In this document: in pieces, positions 22,292 through 34,970 of the stretch
How positions within the stretch are numbered: the first letter of the stretch is position 1
Layout of the letters: the number at the start of each line of letters is the position of its first letter
From: Armillaria gallica
Taxonomy: Eukaryota > Basidiomycota > Agaricomycetes > Agaricales > Physalacriaceae
Assembly: GCA_037576215.1 (NCBI GenBank)
Contig: JBANDB010000002.1
Coordinates: 4,526,001 to 4,590,000, forward strand
Length of the DNA stretch: 64,000 nt
Direction: 5' to 3'
Notes under the pieces: model-generated
The model's database searches: none
Told to the model about the DNA's origin: nothing
Seen by the model: the letters and a program-made list of their open reading frames with translations, nothing else
Program-made: the position numbers and the translations under genes

Positions 22292-23638
22292 ATGGCAGGC
22301 TCCTCATCGTCAGCGAAGCCTCCCAGGCCTCCCAACGCCTGGATTCTCTTTCGTTCAGACATGGTCCGCGTCATGCCCAAGCCTGCGAGTGGAGCCGCTC
22401 AGCAGTCGGTCGTGTCCAAGGCCATCTCGAAGCTGTGGGCAGAGGCAGATCCAGCTATCAAGCACGAGTACGAGAGACGAGCCGAGATCAGGAAGCAGGA
22501 GCACGCGGAAATGTATCCTGATTATCGTTTTCAGCCAGTAAAGAAAGAGGATAAGGAGCGCCAAAAAGAGGAGGCCAAGCAGGCCAAGGAGCGTAGCCGT
22601 CGGTCAGGCCGCAAGGACCGCGGTTCCAATCGTTACGAACCGTACCCGACTGCCAGCACCTCCGCTGTTACGACCGCGCCTTTCCCTTACGCTATTCCCC
22701 ATTTCTATCCACTCTCCTCCCAACCTTTTAACCCAGCTCCCCATGGCCCGACGCCACCCATGTCGGCAGCTCCATCCCCCTCCCCCGAAAACTCGCCACT
22801 AGAGGTCGTATCCGACGACCAGGGCGTTTCCTACCCACAGACGTACGAGACCGTTAACAATGTCTCTTCGCTTCCGTCGTCAGCGACGACCAGTAGCATC
22901 GTTCCGTCCATGTTACTTCGTAATTCGAACGATGCAGTTCAAGAGATGTCTCTATCGTCTTCACAGGCGTCTGCGCCACAGTTACCGCCTTCGCCGCCTT
23001 CAGTGCCACCGCAGCCTTCTGGTTTTCAATTCTCGTGGAGTTTGCATGAGCATAATGAACAGCCGATCGTTCCTCAGGCAAGTTGTCTTTATGCACCTTA
23101 GCGGTTCCCTCACTAATCTCCCCAACAGCAGCCGTTGTCGTTGTCTGTGTCGATGCCTACCGATGACCGATGGATCGATCCCACATTCGATGACTCACTC
23201 CAGGCGCTGTTGACGTCAACCGACGACCCTTCTATATTCACCTTATCTCACTTTGGCGAATTCCCAGACCACGCGACGCTGGACGCCGTGGCACTTCCGA
23301 TGTTCAACTCCAACGAGTTCAATTTTGACTTGGGAAACATTGCATCGCAACCGAATGAGGATTTCATCCCGTCCAACGACGGAATGTTATCATCCTTCGG
23401 GTCTTCTCATACTCTCAACCTGGACGAGTTCATCAACTTTGACGCGTATGAACCTAGCCACCCACAAAATCTTCCTTCGCCCCCTCCCAATGAACCTCCA
23501 GTCAGACAGGCGTATCAGCCTCCGTCAGGTGCAGCCTTTTCCACATCTCGACGCGTTGCGGGGAGCTGGAAGCAGCCTTTTGGGCGAGGATCATCCCCCG
23601 ACATTACGCCTCTTCCATATGGAGTCTCGGCCAATTAA
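22292..23638 (+). CDS. HMG-box transcription factor (MATA_HMG type)
   Basis: About 430 residues in two exons, with an intron just after 23,076. The HMG box occupies about residues 10-80: RPPNAWILFRSDMVRVM, SKAISKLWAEADPAIKHEY, AEIRKQEHAEMYPDYRF, followed by a basic KKEDKERQKEEAKQ stretch. This is the sequence-specific MATA_HMG class seen in fungal mating-type and pheromone-response regulators. The rest is Pro/Ser-rich and disordered (PPSPPSVPPQPSGFQFSW), with an acidic, activation-like part (FDDSLQALLTSTDDPSIFTL, NLDEFINFDAYEPSH). No second domain is present. Which pathway it controls cannot be told from sequence; no mating-type neighbours (homeodomain or pheromone genes) are visible here. 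Confidence 0.88.
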
Positions 23639-24663
23639 ACCCACGTTAAGATTTCACTGCATCTCGTCCCTGCATTTTTTCCTTCATCTAGTCTTTTGCT
23701 TTCTTGCACGTATATATTCTTGCTGTTTGCAGCGCCATTTGCTTCTTCCCTGCAACCTCACTCGCGTCTTCTCATCGGCTCTCATTCTCTCGGAAGTTGA
23801 CACGCTTTCTTTCCTTTGCTGTGGTTGTTCTCAAGGTTTCGTCATCGTTATTACATGCTATCAAATTTACGCCGCTTTCCCCTTATCAATTTTATCGTCG
23901 CATCATCTGTACCCATCCAAAGAATCCCTGCATCATTTTATTTATCTACTAACTTTGTAACTATGTATTTCGGCATGACAAATATAATACAAAGGGTTTG
24001 CGCAATCCTGCTTCTTCAATACAGTATCTGCGTGCAGCAAAACGACTTACTGGGCGAACAATGTACAAGTTAGATATGCAGGCTGCTGTAGGGTGCCGTC
24101 AATCTGTATCTTGATCTCACGTTGGGATCTGACAATGGGTCCTGGGACTTTGAACAATAGATGATTGCTACAGTTTGGTTGATCGTGCACTATTGTTCGA
24201 CCGATCCGGACCGTCGTACTTTGTGTGGAATCTTGGATATGAATTAAGAATTACTGAATTACTGAAGAACACGTAAATATATCCTTGTTAAATAACACTC
24301 GCCGAGGCCTGCAATTAAAAAGAAGTGAATAGATTGTGGGTCCATGTTTGCATCGGTCTAGGCACAAAACTACTTGCAGGGATCGCGGAGAGAAATTCTG
24401 TGCTCCTTCCAGTCCGGATACCTTCCATCTTTGAATTGGTCTACAACATATACATGCATTCAAAAAACAAGTCGGCGAGAGTTGAAGAATCCAGAAAATA
24501 GTAGCATTGGCACATGGGAACTAACTTCCTTAAGAGGCAGTATACGTCAAAGCACCACCAATTAGCGGTAAAACACTTGATTCCCGTTTTCACTGTCGCC
24601 GTCGTCGCCGCTGTCGTTGTCGTCACCTTTTAGCACTGGCCATTGTGTCTGAGCATCGTCTGA
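23639..24663. other. Gene-free stretch between HMG-box and PDK1 genes
   Basis: About 1 kb with no supported coding exons. The first 300 bases are T-rich and look like 3' UTR. The last 100 bases before 24664 (GTCGCCGTCGTCGCCGCTGT) look like the kinase 5' leader. Short frames inside have no splice continuity. Confidence 0.4.
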
Positions 24664-27188
24664 ATGCTCCAACACGCCGCCACGAATTCCTCTCCTGATT
24701 CCTCGTCACCGTCCTTGGCAGATTTGAGCCGTCGGGCGTCGGTCATCTCGACGTCAAGCTCTGACACTGGCCATGTATCGACGGTGCTTACGACACCGCG
24801 TCCACGGCCCATCCGCACATTCTCAGCACCAAGGTCTGCTAGTCCACTACCACCGACACCTAGGACATCCCGACCGCCGTCATATCTTACACGCGAATTG
24901 GCCGTGTCTGCTGAAACGCCGGAACCAAGGAAGGCAAGGTCAACGTCAAGAGCACCCTCAAAGTCGCGTGGTCCGACTATAGAGGACTTTAATGTCGGGG
25001 AAACACTGGGCGAGGGTTCATATTCCACGGTAGAAATTTTCGTTAACGCATAGCTCTTCTCAATACCGTGCTGATTGCGGTTCAAGGTACTTCTCGCCAC
25101 TTATCTGCGCACCGGCCAAAAATACGCCATTAAGACATTAGACAAAAACTATTTAATCAGGAAGCAGAAGATGGCGACCGCTCTGACAGAGAAGAATGCT
25201 CTCTTGCGGTTGGGTTCCGGACACCCTGGCCTTGTTCGGATGCATTTTGCCTTTCAAGACGAATGGAGTTTATGTGTGTACCTAGCTCCTCAAACGAATG
25301 TTTTGCTCATCCCATGAACTAGACTTTGTTATTGACTTGGCAACGAACGGCGAGCTACAAACGCTGATATCTCGTCTGGGGTCACTAAGTACTCGGTGCA
25401 GCCGATATTATGCAGCCCAGATCATTGATGCTGTTCATTTCATGCACGACAAGGGTGTCATACACCGGTGGGTGCCGTTCGCCCCGCCCGGTTCGGGTTG
25501 CACTCATGACTTGTAGAGATCTAAAGCCGGAGAACGTTCTCATCGACGAAGCTTTCCGGATCAAAATTACCGATTTCGGGACCGCAAAGATACAGGACAG
25601 CGGATGTATAACTATTTTCTTACTGTCACGTTTGTCGCTCATGTCGCATTATCAGTAGAGGCAGAGAGATTCGTCGGAACCGCCCAATTCATTGCTCCAG
25701 AGCTGGTATCATCCAATGAAACAAGCAGAAGGCATGCACGTTCTTTCCCACAAAGAATGTCCGCTTATTCCTTTCTTGACTCATTAGCTCTGACATCTGG
25801 GCCTTTGGCTGTATAGTCTACCAAATGATAGCTGGCCGATTCGCATTTTCTGGATTGTCAGAATATTTGACGATGCAGAAAGTAAAGAAAGTGGAATACT
25901 CATTCCCCGAGGGGTTCGATGAACAAGGAAAAGATCTTGTCCAGAAGCTGTTGGTGGGTTATTATACTTTTTCGCATCAAATCTATCTAATCGTGCCAAG
26001 GTACGCGAACCTCAGCAGAGATTGGGCGCCGGGATGGAAGGAGCAGATAATGACATGAAGGCACTCTACTCCCATCCCTTCTTCGCTTCCATCAGCTGGA
26101 AAACTTTATGGACAGATCCTGCGCCTTGCTGGAATCTGGTCTCGTCAAGAAGGAACACCCGCTTTCTCAAGGTGAAGACAAGAATTGGGAAAACGTCGGT
26201 GCTTCTTGGGACGAAATTGCTATCGGTAGTAACGAGGACGGCACACTATGGGCCCCTGAGGGTGGGGTCTCGCCTATTGTCCGTCATGGCGCCTTTGATC
26301 CTGAACCTCAGCAAGTAGCCATCGAGCGTATTGGACAGATACTACCAGCCAGACTTTCAGATATACAGATCGGCCTGCTTGCATCTGAGCCCAAGCTGCC
26401 AAGTCCTCCGGATACGCCCACGGCCGTTAAGACACCACCCATCAATGTACCATCACGACCTCAGGATAACCATCCGCCGGGCGCTTCGCCAGAAAGCTCG
26501 TCTGACGGTAGTCCAGTTGGTACACTTGTCGGAGCGCTTAGATCTATGCGGCCCTTGTCCATGGGCCCCGACTCCCTGATAGAGCAGCCTGACACACTGC
26601 TAGAAGTGGAACGAGGACGAAAACAGGCTATGACTCCGGTGCAGGGCAACGGTCCACCTGTAGACTTGTTCGTGCTATCCTTCGCTTTGTGATCTCCGTT
26701 CGTTGACGCCTTGGTCCTTCAGCGGATCGCTCTTGAACCTCCCCCCAACTGAACCGGTAATATTTACTTCAACGGTTCAAGTGACATCCGCTAGACGACG
26801 GGCGAGCAGGATTTTCCGGCCACTCGCTGTACCCCCAACAAAATTAAAGACGCAACAATTGGTTCTCACCAGTCGACGGATTTTTGTTTTGAAATTTCGG
26901 CTCAAGTCCCCAGAAGCCATCACTATCAAAGCGGAGTATCTTCTACGGAGCGACAAATCAACAAAGGACAAGGAGAAAGTATTGACAACGGTCGAGCCTA
27001 AAGGCGAACGAGAATTTGTTTTACTAACTGTAAGTTCTCTTATCCTTCTTACCTGGCCGCTCTGACTTTGGTTGCTTACATAGGCCTCGAAGAACGTAAC
27101 GTATGTGGCCGAAGATCGGGACTTGGCGGCGGCATGGGTCCGCAAAATCAATGAAAGACTTCCCCAATGTACTAATTCACGGACGTGA
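24664..27188 (+). CDS. PDK1-type AGC kinase (PKH family) with C-terminal PH domain
   Basis: The start is ATG 24664. The N-terminus of about 100 residues is Ser/Pro-rich. Kinase motifs: [17 protein letters not shown] (Gly loop), [16 protein letters not shown] (catalytic Lys), [32 protein letters not shown], and activation loop [18 protein letters not shown] (PDK1 usually has QY before the PE motif; here QF), then [16 protein letters not shown]. After a disordered linker, a PH-like domain follows: [48 protein letters not shown], ending at 27188. This order is that of PDK1/Pkh/Ksg1, the upstream kinase that phosphorylates activation loops of other AGC kinases downstream of lipid signalling. Several short introns are present; one within the first lobe uses donor GTAGAA after YST. 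Confidence 0.93.
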
Positions 27189-27398
27189 GACCAATTAAAT
27201 TCATAATAACGATACCTTGGACCCTCCCATACATATCTCACTGTATTTTTGGTTATTAATCATCCGGATAAATGCTTGTGCCACGCTTTATTACATCCTA
27301 ATAGCTTTATAAGTTGCCGTACTTTTATTAAGCAAGGACTCTGGGGGACTCTGGGTGTACCGACAGCCATTCCGCACTTTGATATGTAGATATTTGTT

Positions 27399-28601
27399 TT
27401 ATCCTGGCGGCAAAAGACTTGCATCCACAGCATGGCTGGTTGACTCGGTTATCTCATCCTCAGATGCGTTGTCAATAGGCGTACGGGGCATGGCCATCAA
27501 ACCTTTGAAAAAGATGTCAGACTCTGTTACCGCGTCAAGAAAGCGATACAGACCAGTACGAGCTGCTTCGAGCACACCAAAAGGCTTGATCAGCTTCAAG
27601 AACGCCTCGACACGGTTCGTCTTTGCTGTGAGCTCGACGATGACACTGTTAGTGCTCACGTCTACGATCTTTGCGCCGAATTGGGAGGCCAACGTGGAAA
27701 TCGAATGAAGATGCTGGTGCTTCTGCCGGAGCGCTTGCGATGGGGTAAGAGGGATATTTGTGGCCGCCTCTGGGTGTATCCCCCGTTCAAAATTGTGCGC
27801 GAGGACAGTCTCCTGCTCTAATTTTGAGGGATGTTCCGTCCCATCCTCGCATTTCCTTGGGTCATGCGATGGACCACCAACAAGCTGCTCGTCAAGGTAT
27901 TCGGGTCCAAGAATGGAGACCTTGACGAGGACGAGTTCGCGTTGGATGGTACTCGTGTTGGTGTAGTCTAGTACAGCCCATACTGGTACCTAAGGATGAA
28001 TGTGAAAGATGGGAACTCTTCAACGAACTTGAAGCACGTACGAGATCCTCGAGCTGCCTGCGAGCTTGCTCGACAACACCATCTTGGCCCTTGAGAACGA
28101 TACACATGCGACTGAGGTCTGGTATCTCAGTACTGCATACGACCAAGGAGTCGATGTTGAAGCCTCTTCCTGCCAGGATACCTGAAACGCGAGAGAGGAC
28201 ACCAGGTTCATTCTGTACTAGACAGTTGAGGATATGCCTGCAAGCCAAACGTCAAATTTGTAAAACAAAATTAGTATATGACTCGACGTGACTCACCTTT
28301 TGAAGGGCTGCAAACTTGGAGGAGGGGTATTGTACAGAATGTTGGTAACAGCCTCTTCTGCGGTTCTCGAGCGCGGTAGGTCCATTGCAGGGAGAGGGGG
28401 CGGCCTGATACGCTGAGTCCTCTTGTAATCGAGGGCCGACGTTGAGTCGTCGATGGGCTTCGGGGGCTGGGGTGGCTTCATAGGTGCCTCATCGTCGGCT
28501 CTCGCTGTCGTTGACGAAGAGAAAACCCGTGTAGAAAGTGTACGCGATGTTGAACGCGTCGCAGAGCGAGCAGTGACTCGCAGGCAAAGCAGACTTGCCA
28601 T
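27399..28601 (-). CDS. ILV6: Acetolactate synthase small (regulatory) subunit, mitochondrial
   Basis: This is the regulatory subunit of acetohydroxyacid synthase, which confers valine feedback on the first step of branched-chain amino acid synthesis. The start is ATG 28601 with an Arg/Ser/Thr-rich mitochondrial presequence (CLRVTARSATRSTSRTLSTR). Then come RTAEEAVTNILYNTP, a first ACT domain (ILNCLVQNEPGVLSRVSGIL, GRGFNIDSLVVCSTE, RMCIVLKGQDGVVEQARRQL), the ILGPEYLDEQL block, and a second ACT-like part (LASQFGAKIVDVSTNSVIVE, KPFGVLEAARTGLYRF). It ends at 27399 after DASLLPPG. Three introns fit in phase. Length about 350 residues is normal for fungal ILV6. Confidence 0.95.
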
Positions 28602-28867
28602 GGTTGTTTGATGGAGAGAGTACATTCCGCCAAAAATTTTGAATATAGAGTATATAAATACGTAATAGAAATGACCATGGTCTTTGCTATTCTCACATTC
28701 AAATTTCTTTCAAGCGGCAATGGGTCATATTGGGGACATGGAATATAACATAATATGCAGAGCGCTCATCAATTAAAGAACAGTCCCCAGCCTCCACGTC
28801 AAGCCACCCCTTGGGATCTCGACAACTCCTGCGTCCAGTCTAATCCGATGAGAGGCATACTAGCACT

Positions 28868-29380
28868 CTACTTCTCAGGGTTGGGGTTCCTAGCGAGAGA
28901 GAACGGTAAGTACAGTGTTCGCAAGAAGAGGAAGAAATGGAAAGGATCAGATAGGAGCGAAAGACATTAGATGCATGCTTGTCAACAGGGTAGTTTCAGT
29001 GTGAACTATGCTTGATCAAGTTGATTCATCCGAGGCGAAGAATAGCAGGGCATTGGCGAAACCAGACCAGACTACACACGCAGAATCAGATACAGAACAG
29101 GACTTACATTCGTCGTTTGCCTCCGGGTAGTGTCGTCACATTGACAAACCTACAAAAAATGAGCTTCATTTTCCAAATCCAAGCCTCTGAGTTGCTCACC
29201 GACGGTTGTATAGAACACGCTTCTTGGCACGGCCCTTGGGGGTCTTTTTCTTCTCCTGCGCTTCAACTTTTGGTGTCTGTGATTTGACTTTGCCAGCACG
29301 GGCAAGAGAGCCGTGAACTAGGAGTAATATGGGTCAACGTATGAGGGCATTAGCGACGGCGGCGGCGAACCTTTTCCCAT
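28868..29380 (-). CDS. RPS30: 40S ribosomal protein eS30 (RPS30)
   Basis: Four exons with clear splice sites. Exon 1 is only 10 coding bases (ATGGGAAAAG, 29380-29371). Exon 2 gives [37 protein letters not shown]. Exon 3 gives [13 protein letters not shown], and the last coding exon (28889-28868) gives the end of M followed by NPNPEK and a stop. The 62-residue product is a small basic protein at the 40S subunit, near the mRNA path. There is no ubiquitin-like (FUBI) leader, as in other fungi. The last intron (about 210 nt) is long for this genome, leaving room for an intronic RNA, but I see no convincing C/D or H/ACA box pattern. An unspliced reading would stop right after KRRM. Confidence 0.95.
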
Positions 29381-30046
29381 ATTGTCTTGAGGTGAAGCTG
29401 AAGTAGACGGTGAGCGTACTGAGTCAGCTCGACTGTGCAGTTGGTCACATAAGGTTTCGGTATGCACCGGCCGAAGTATGCCTGCCGTCTTCGGCAACTT
29501 CACAGGTATACAGGTACCCGCGAATCAGAATCCATACGACTACATCATAACATGTAATATTCATCCAATTAGTATGTTAATTAATCGCATTGGATATAAT
29601 GGATTTTCAGGAACCTAACCGTCTAACTTATCCTTCAATCCTTCGTGTAGAATGCTAACCAGGCGAACGATAGATTGGACTCATGAAGCGAAACATTTGA
29701 CCGTTGTGATACAGATCGACAAGCACGGCGAGACCGCAACAAAATTCGTTTGGGTCTCTTTTTAGTACAAAGGACACAGTTCGTCGAGATCAGGTCAATT
29801 CCCTGAGAACCTGGTGACGTTGATCAGAGTTTTCCAAAGGAGTCCTTGTCTTCTAGAAGGATAAATGGTAAGACTAGGATATCAATGCTATCGCTTTGTT
29901 AACCCCCAATGTTGCCCCAATGCTTTTGTCTGGCACTTGGGTCAGTACACTAACTTTAAGTGGCGAGGAGTAGCACTGCCACAAGTATTGCTGATCACGT
30001 GTTATACACGCTTGTTTACGGATAACCGCGACGAGACTTGTTGAAC
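29381..30046. promoter_or_regulatory. Divergent promoter region between RPS30 and the disordered-protein gene
   Basis: About 670 bp with no supported ORF. It must contain the divergent promoters of eS30 (leftward) and the gene starting at 30047 (rightward). No obvious TATA box was seen. An AT-rich tract near 29,540-29,600 is the least coding-like part. Confidence 0.4.
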
Positions 30047-33000
30047 ATGAACTCTCCATCGGCGCTACCTCCTCCCCCATTCCCCCGTCACAGGGCATCC
30101 AGAACGCCTAGAACAAATTTCGACAGTCCACGCTCAGGCTCATCTCGCCTCTCAGATCCCATCGCAAGCAACAGCGTTGAACTCAATGTTGACGACGAGC
30201 TTTCACGGAACTTGCTATCTTCAATGTCATTTTCCATGATGGATGCATCTGCCACTTTACCAGAAGCTAGCTCAGCTGTCCGTCTCCGTGACGTCCTGGC
30301 CAGACTTCCCCCATTACCGCCATCTGACGCGACACCAACTCCCCCATCACCTTCAGAACGAGAATCTGACTTCGACCAGCCTCACTTTGGTTCTTCGACT
30401 GCTAGCATTGCTCAAGAAAGTATCAGGAGTATATTCTCTCGTGCCCGACGCGACCCCGGAGACACCCCACAGAAAGATAACAGACCGAGACGGAATAGTT
30501 TCGATGTCACTGAGGTGGAGGCTAAACCTAGGGCTCAAAAAGTGAAGCAAGAGAGGGCAGGGAATATAGGCAGAAGGCAGAGCATCAGTGACGAAGAGAT
30601 TGAGAGTGCGCACCCATCTTCGCGGTCTGAAGGCGTTCTGACCTTTCCTCAGGACACTCTCATAGGTCTGATCTCTCAGATGACGATGTCTTCAGTGTGC
30701 ATTCAAAGACTCCTCGTGCCTTTGGTTCACCACGCGGTAAGCTGTATCTCAACGTATCTATCTAACTTCCTTAAACTATCTTCAGATTCAGGAAACGATA
30801 GCATTGACACCCAAGCCATGGTCAACGACCTCGGTAACAGCCAGGCAACACCTCCAGCCGCTACAAGTACTCCCCAGCACTCATTGCAGATGTCTTTGAA
30901 CTCCTATCTCCAAGCTCAATCAAGTATGTATCGTCTATGATCCGAGTCTTCATAAATATCCTCACCTTTGCCGTAGATTTGCTGGATAATGATTCAGAAA
31001 TGCAGCGAGGGCTGCAAGATTTCGATAGTGATGGTGGAGAATCTCCCAACGGTACGCAACGCCTTCTATCTATTGACTATATAGTAAGGCTTGTTCCAGT
31101 TCCTTTCTCCACTGCGTCTCGAAAGAAACAAATGGATCCGCAGGGAACCGTTCGTCCACGTCCAGCGGACCGTTCTAAGGCTCACTCAGGCTCAAGCCGA
31201 AGCTTAGTAGATCTGAAGAATTCCCAGTCATTCTCTACTCCCAAGCCGGATCCACGACAGGCTCGTGCTAGTCATTCGTCTTCTCGCTTGACCGATCTCT
31301 CGCATAAGAATTCTGTTCACTCTTTCCCAAAGCCAACAGGACATTCTGGTTTGACCAGGCAAGACAGCATGAATTCAGTGAACTCTTCTGATGACGGAGC
31401 AACCTCGGAGGGATCGCACGCAGATCGTGAGTGTCCAACATTCTAACTGCAATTAACAACTGACCCGCACGTAGACCAAGAGCGGATGGCTGAATTGAAA
31501 TCTGAGCATAGTGGTAGCTTAGAGCGGCAATGGAATAAGCCCCATCCTCGGACACCGTTTAGTCTGGGCCAGTCCTCCGCAGATGCTATCCGTCTATCAC
31601 GGTCAGGAGGAGGACACCAACGTCATAATTCCTTTTCAAATTCTCGTTCTGCTTCTCCCGCTACTTCGCGGACAAGCGCTGATGAGCGTGAACAAGAGGT
31701 TCAAGCTGAGGTCGATCATGAACGAGAGCGGAATTGGAACTCCTCCCACCCAACACGGTATAATCAGCCTACCCGCCATAGTCATTCTGGCCGTGCTAAT
31801 TCGCCGATGCCACCGTCGCCCGCCACTTCTCCGTCGTCACACTCGCCTTACAAGGGAGTACGACCTCGCGTGGATTCAAAAGTCTCTGCTCGAGGGACAC
31901 CTTCACCCGTGCTCAAAGTTCCCGACTCTCCTTCGCGGTCGCGTGTAAGGCCGACCAGTCATTCGTCTCGTTCGAATTCCCCGTCACTACCTGATTCCAA
32001 TACCCCCCGAGGTACTTCATCCCGCTACTCACATTCAAACGCGTCCATCAGTCCAACACACGGTAATATCAACGAAGACCGACCACGATCTCGGTCTACA
32101 ACGTCCAAACCCACTCCAAGCGATACCTCTCAGCGGACAAAGTTTGCCTCAAGACCACCTCCTTCCCCGTCCCCCTCGACATCCAGCCCTATCAAAAACA
32201 AATCGCCGGGTCATTCTAGGCCGTCAGGTTACTCTAAAGGCAAATCAAGGACCGTTGACCGCGATAAATCTGTCAGCAGTCAGACCGCCGAGAGAAGTAA
32301 TGCTTATGACGGGCGGTCAACAGGTCAGTCCAGGACAACGTAGCCCTGATCTTTGCTAATCGAATATCTTTCAAGATACCGATGGAGAAGATTTACCCCA
32401 AGAGAGCACGCCCACACTTAAAACAACAACGCTAGTCCAGCCACAGACTGAGGAAAGGAGATCCCCTTCCCCGCAACTTTGGTCACAAACAATACAAGAC
32501 GAATCACGTTCATACCGACCCACCGACCCATTTGACACCCCACCACCATCATCGCCTTTGTCACAGCCATCTACGCCACCCACTCCACCTAGTTCAGAGC
32601 CGTTGTTCGCTGCTCATCACCGAAAGTCCTCGTTTTCCCAACTTGAATATCATACGATATCACCTCCAAAGGGACTCCCGGAACTGCCTGGTCCCCCATC
32701 ATCTGGTTCTGAAGGCGAACAGGATGCTGAGCCCGTCGGCCAAGTAACATTGTCGAAAACGCCACGGCCACCCGGTGCTTGGGCCCATACTCCCGCTCCA
32801 CGACTTGCGCGATCGAACTCTCTGCCGGTGGATGAAGAAAGTCTTCAAGATGGTGGTCCAGCTTCTCCTGAGAACTCGACTCCATTGGCACGCACTACTT
32901 CCCTGCCTCCACAGACACCTGCCCCTCCCGGCGGATGGTTGATGACGCCTAAAAAGAGCGTACGATTTGATCCACCACCTGCAGAGTCTGACCAGTCTGG

Positions 33001-34046
33001 TGCCGACATAACGCCGAATTCATCTACAGGGTTCTACGATGAACCCACACGCAATGAACAGCGCTCTTCCCGCACTACCAAGGAAAATGGCATTTTGAAA
33101 CCATCTTCTGTTCTCAACATTGATAACAATATACCGGACATACCGCCTACACCTGTATCGCCCTCCAAGTCTCGAAGGATGCCAACTGTGAACTTTGTGG
33201 ATGAATATGGCCAAGAACAGAAAACAGATAAGAGCCACGGTTCTCCTCGTAATCGCAGTGCTGTTCGAATAGTGGATGCTATGGGACGTGAAGTAGACGA
33301 CAGCACGATTTCACTGGAAGGGCCTCTAACGCGGACGGAAGCGGTCACTCATATGCGACAGGGTTTGTCCCAAATTGCGCAGGACCTGGAGGATGTTTGC
33401 CAGTCAGTCTCCTTTTCGTGCAACAAATGTAACTATCAGCTGAATGATTCCTAGGTCAAGTTCTGACATTGACATGACTCGGCTAGCAGAACTGGAGCAG
33501 GCGTCAAGGGCGTCTCGCAAGCAGAGAGAGGACCTTACGCGAAAGCTACATCATGCTGACGAAGATGTAAGGCGGAAGGTTGTGTCACTGCGAGAGAGCA
33601 TGAACAAGAGCAAAACCTTGGTAAATTCGGTTATTACTGATGATTGTGTTTGTGCTGACCCATGGGAACAGGTTCCGGCTGCGGTGGGCCGTAGATGTCC
33701 CTCGTTGTCATGGATAGCGTTGGCGATCATCGTCCAGCTGTTTGTGGTCTTAATCATGTACCTGTAAGTATCTTTTCCTCCTTGTAATTTTCGTGAGATG
33801 AACTCAAATACTAACAGGATATCGGTCACTCACGCTCGACATCTATTTCTTACCACTTACTATGACCCATTCTATGCGGAGCTGCATATGTATACCACTA
33901 AACCCGATTATACCATAAATTGGCTCTCATCGGCCGACTCTCCACCGATGTCGGAGGGCGGGGATAGATTTATCACGCGAGTTTTGAATATGTTTGCTAA
34001 CTGGCGGGACACTGGGGAACAAAACGGTCTGTGGCCCCCGACCTAA
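30047..34046 (+). CDS. Large, mostly disordered protein with single C-terminal membrane anchor
   Basis: The start is ATG 30047 (MNSPSALPPPPFPRHRASR). About 1,150 residues over some seven exons. Almost the whole length is Ser/Pro/Arg-rich and low complexity (SHSSRSNSPSLPD, RPPPSPSPSTSSP), with many SP/TP sites. A more ordered part near the C-terminus contains TVNFVDEYGQEQKTD, AVRIVDAMGREVDDS, LTRTEAVTHMRQGLSQI, then a coiled coil (LEQASRASRKQREDLTRKL). After it comes one membrane helix (LSWIALAIIVQLFVVLIMYL) and a conserved-looking lumenal end (ARHLFLTTYYDPFYAELHMY). This is the layout of a type II or near tail-anchored protein with a long cytosolic/nuclear domain, as in some nuclear-envelope or spindle-pole linkers. 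I do not recognise the family. The SP/TP content suggests cell-cycle phosphorylation (inference). Confidence 0.75.
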
Positions 34047-34970
34047 TAAGAATGTCTGCGTGGTATTTTATTAATATTGTATACTTTTTCTGTACCTTTT
34101 CACGCTTTGGTGGATCCAGGCTGGCTTTTGGGCTGCATACCAACCAACCATCCTATCGAGAGCAAGCATTGACAGAAGACTACTGTACAGGGTAACGTGT
34201 CTTGACATTTTTTTATGTCTCTCCACTCAGTTCCTACATTGACCATTCGTACAGACTAGCCGAACAAGTACGCCCGACAATTGTCATGTTACAACCAACA
34301 TGTAGCCACCGTGGAACGACCAACAACGCCGCACATACCTTTGACCTGGGAGCCTTTCGTATATATAACGACCATCAAAGCGCAACAAAGGGCGACCTCT
34401 GAAGGTCCGCTGAGGCCCGGCCGGCCCCTCCAGTGATGATTGAATATCGACGTGGGAGCTACCAACCTGTTTCCGAGATTTGCCTGGCTTAACTCCGGGT
34501 TTCAAATCTTGCAAGGCACTTCCTTGCTCTTGGCGATCACTTGGATACCACTCTTATGTTGCTCGTATGGTCCTTTCGGTGCTTTTTTGTGAAAAGAATC
34601 TTCACCCGTGTGGCCATGACTTCCCGATAGCGTATTTCACATTGCAATGCTGATTCTGAATGTATTCCTTCGAGTTTCTCTGACAACGGTCAGATGGAGT
34701 CAAGGGACACGCATAATCGCATTAACCGTTCCGTTATTTCTTCGGAATATTTAAAGGATCTCACAATCCGTATATAAGGCCCCAGCACTCCCCAAAATTT
34801 CTCATCTTCAACTCTGAGCCTTTGTTGACGTCTTGACGGCGATTCACTTCCTTCTTCCCTCTTTCTTTACCTTCCTCCTTACCTTCCTTCGCAGCTAGCC
34901 TGCTCTCTGTCTTTCACGTTTTCATTTCATCCAATTCCGTCCTCCCTTTTGTGAAAGCTTTTGGTTCGAC
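34047..34970. promoter_or_regulatory. Intergenic stretch with TATA box for the secreted protein gene
   Basis: No gene is supported between 34047 and about 34,700, although short minus-strand pieces (MATRVKILFTKKHRKDH near 34,617; LKPGVKPGKSRKQ near 34,500) look faintly coding and could not be joined. Upstream of the secreted protein there is a strong TATATAAGG at 34771, about 195 bp before the start codon, followed by CT-rich leader sequence. Confidence 0.5.
34771..34779 (+). promoter_or_regulatory. TATA box of the secreted protein gene
   Basis: TATATAAGG at 34771 precedes the start codon at 34971 by about 195 bp, with a CT-rich leader between. Position and consensus fit a core promoter. It is one of only two good TATA boxes I saw in the window. 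Confidence 0.6.

Noticed and set aside
22292..23638. Mating-type locus
   Set aside because: The HMG-box gene alone is not enough; no homeodomain pair, pheromone or receptor genes are visible nearby.
28890..29103. C/D-box snoRNA in the last RPS30 intron
   Set aside because: A GGATGAA and a CTGA are present but do not match box C/D consensus and spacing well enough to call.
34284..34650. Minus-strand pieces MATRVKILFTKKHRKDH and LKPGVKPGKSRKQ as a small basic protein gene
   Set aside because: I could not join them in phase with plausible splice sites, and no family was recognised.
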